Positions 63,382 through 64,000 of a DNA stretch of 64,000 bases are shown here, in pieces. The notes beneath the pieces were generated by a model. That model was not told the origin of the DNA, searched no databases, and saw nothing but the letters and a program-made list of their open reading frames with translations. The stretch spans positions 372,001 to 436,000 of the forward strand of contig NZ_CAJGWQ010000001.1 of NCBI RefSeq assembly GCF_904842695.1. Reading direction: 5' to 3'. The position numbers were made by a program, and so were the translations under genes. Numbering within the stretch: the stretch's first letter is position 1; every line of letters begins with the position of its first letter. Source of the DNA: Gulosibacter hominis. GTDB lineage: Bacteria; Actinomycetota; Actinomycetes; Actinomycetales; Microbacteriaceae.

Positions 63382-64000
63382 TCACTTGGCGGTATCAAGC
63401 GCGGTGACCGCATATTTGCGCAGGCTCAGGGCCGGATTTGTTCGACGCACCTCGTCGATCTCATCGGGCTCGATCCAGCCCACCGCAACACCCTGCTCAA
63501 CACCGACCTTGGCGGTCACCACACCCCTCGCGTCGATGATGCACGAGTGACCAACGGCGACCGGTGGAGCGTGGTCGGCAGCCGCCACTGCCACCGTGTT
63601 TTCGATGGCGCGCGCCCGCAGCAGCGTCTGCCAGTGATGTTCTTTCAACGGACCACGCACCCACTCGGCCGGAATCACCAGCACCTGCGCCCCCGCATCC
63701 ACAAGCCGCCGGCTCACCTCCGGGAATCGCAGGTCGTAGCAGGTCTGCAAGCCAAATCGCATCCCATCAATTTCAAAAGTGGCCGGTGCATCAAGTGGGT
63801 CGCCCGCCTGCAGCCAGTCGCTCTCGGTGGTGCCGAAAGCGTCATACAGGTGCAGTTTGCGGCTCTTGGCGAGCATCCGCCCCTCACCCACCGCGACCAC
63901 CGCGTTGTACGGCTTTTCGGCATCGGTGGTGCGCTCGAGCATCCCGGCCACAATCACGATGCCGAGATCGTTGGCGATTTCGGTGAGCGCACTCACAAAA
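63382..64000 (-). CDS. Carbon-nitrogen hydrolase (nitrilase family), partial (N-terminus beyond window edge)
   Basis: About 206 residues of a ~260-aa family protein. Catalytic Lys in SRKLHLYDAFG and Cys in LQTCYDLRFPEVSR are present; the Glu lies off the edge. GHSCIIDARGVVTAKVG closes the fold. Hydrolyses an amide or nitrile; substrate unknown. Probably upstream of and read with the ABC transporter pair. Confidence 0.9.
   Translation of the reverse strand, partial: FVSALTEIANDLGIVIVAGMLERTTDAEKPYNAVVAVGEGRMLAKSRKLHLYDAFGTTESDWLQAGDPLDAPATFEIDGMRFGLQTCYDLRFPEVSRRLVDAGAQVLVIPAEWVRGPLKEHHWQTLLRARAIENTVAVAAADHAPPVAVGHSCIIDARGVVTAKVGVEQGVAVGWIEPDEIDEVRRTNPALSLRKYAVTALDTAK

Overview
The window is high-GC chromosomal DNA from an actinobacterium. 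The fused E2-E1 2-oxoglutarate decarboxylase (Kgd type), the tmRNA tag ANNKRTDFALAA, the SigH/RshA-type sigma/zinc-anti-sigma pair, a DivIVA-domain protein, a DUF3039 protein, an actinobacterial Tad pilus locus and sortase-E-type LAxTG anchors all point to Actinomycetota. Micrococcales, probably Microbacteriaceae or a close relative, is my best guess; the genus cannot be fixed from sequence reading alone. Most of the window is housekeeping, with short accessory patches between.

Layout. 1-6.4 kb: 3' part of the arginyl-tRNA synthetase gene (reverse strand, runs off the left edge) facing away from a tRNA-Arg(CCG), then a class I amidotransferase, a DivIVA-domain protein, a small HExxH membrane protein, an amidase, uracil-DNA glycosylase and an S51-like protein whose catalytic Ser is missing. 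6.7-9.3 kb: metY and metX (homocysteine from homoserine). 9.3-15.6 kb: a GT87-like membrane glycosyltransferase, NAD(P)H-hydrate dehydratase, two CorC/HlyC-type CBS membrane proteins and a GuaB1-type IMPDH/GMP reductase, divergent from kgd (15.8-19.5 kb). 19.7-24.7 kb: a very large G5/Rib-like surface adhesin. 24.8-29.2 kb: rshA-sigH and, divergently, aroA-rsgA-hisN.

29.2-37.8 kb is the accessory patch: an unrecognised protein, a zeta toxin/antitoxin cassette bracketed by a 58-bp direct repeat, a truncated PH-domain gene, a cell-wall-anchored 5'-nucleotidase, and a second anchored protein with Zur-box-like sites upstream and a 43-bp bracketing repeat. 37.8-42.2 kb: MFS exporter, aroQ and a Gln/Glu-rich single-pass membrane protein. 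42.4-50.3 kb: ssrA (tmRNA), a repeat cluster, an SDR enzyme, a DCC-family protein, smpB, ftsX, ftsE, the methionine/alanine importer pair metP-metS, and prfB. 50.3-55.2 kb: a seven-gene Tad pilus/secretion operon. 55.2-64 kb: a VIT1/CCC1-type transporter between two copies of a palindromic repeat, tRNA-Leu(TAG), rdgB-rph-murI, pncB, a DUF3039 protein, an ABC transporter pair and the 3' part of a nitrilase-family hydrolase running off the right edge.

Three signals run across genes. (1) At least a dozen genes have a TANNNT -10 element ending only 6-9 nt before the start codon, the mark of leaderless transcription. (2) Three accessory cassettes (toxin-antitoxin, anchored surface protein, VIT transporter) are each bracketed by a direct repeat; in two of them the repeat is a copy of the 3' end of the resident neighbouring gene. 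(3) Three anchored proteins within 18 kb share LAxTG sorting motifs, implying one class E sortase encoded elsewhere. I found no CRISPR array, intact transposase or phage module. The bracketed cassettes and the adhesin region are the parts that look least described.
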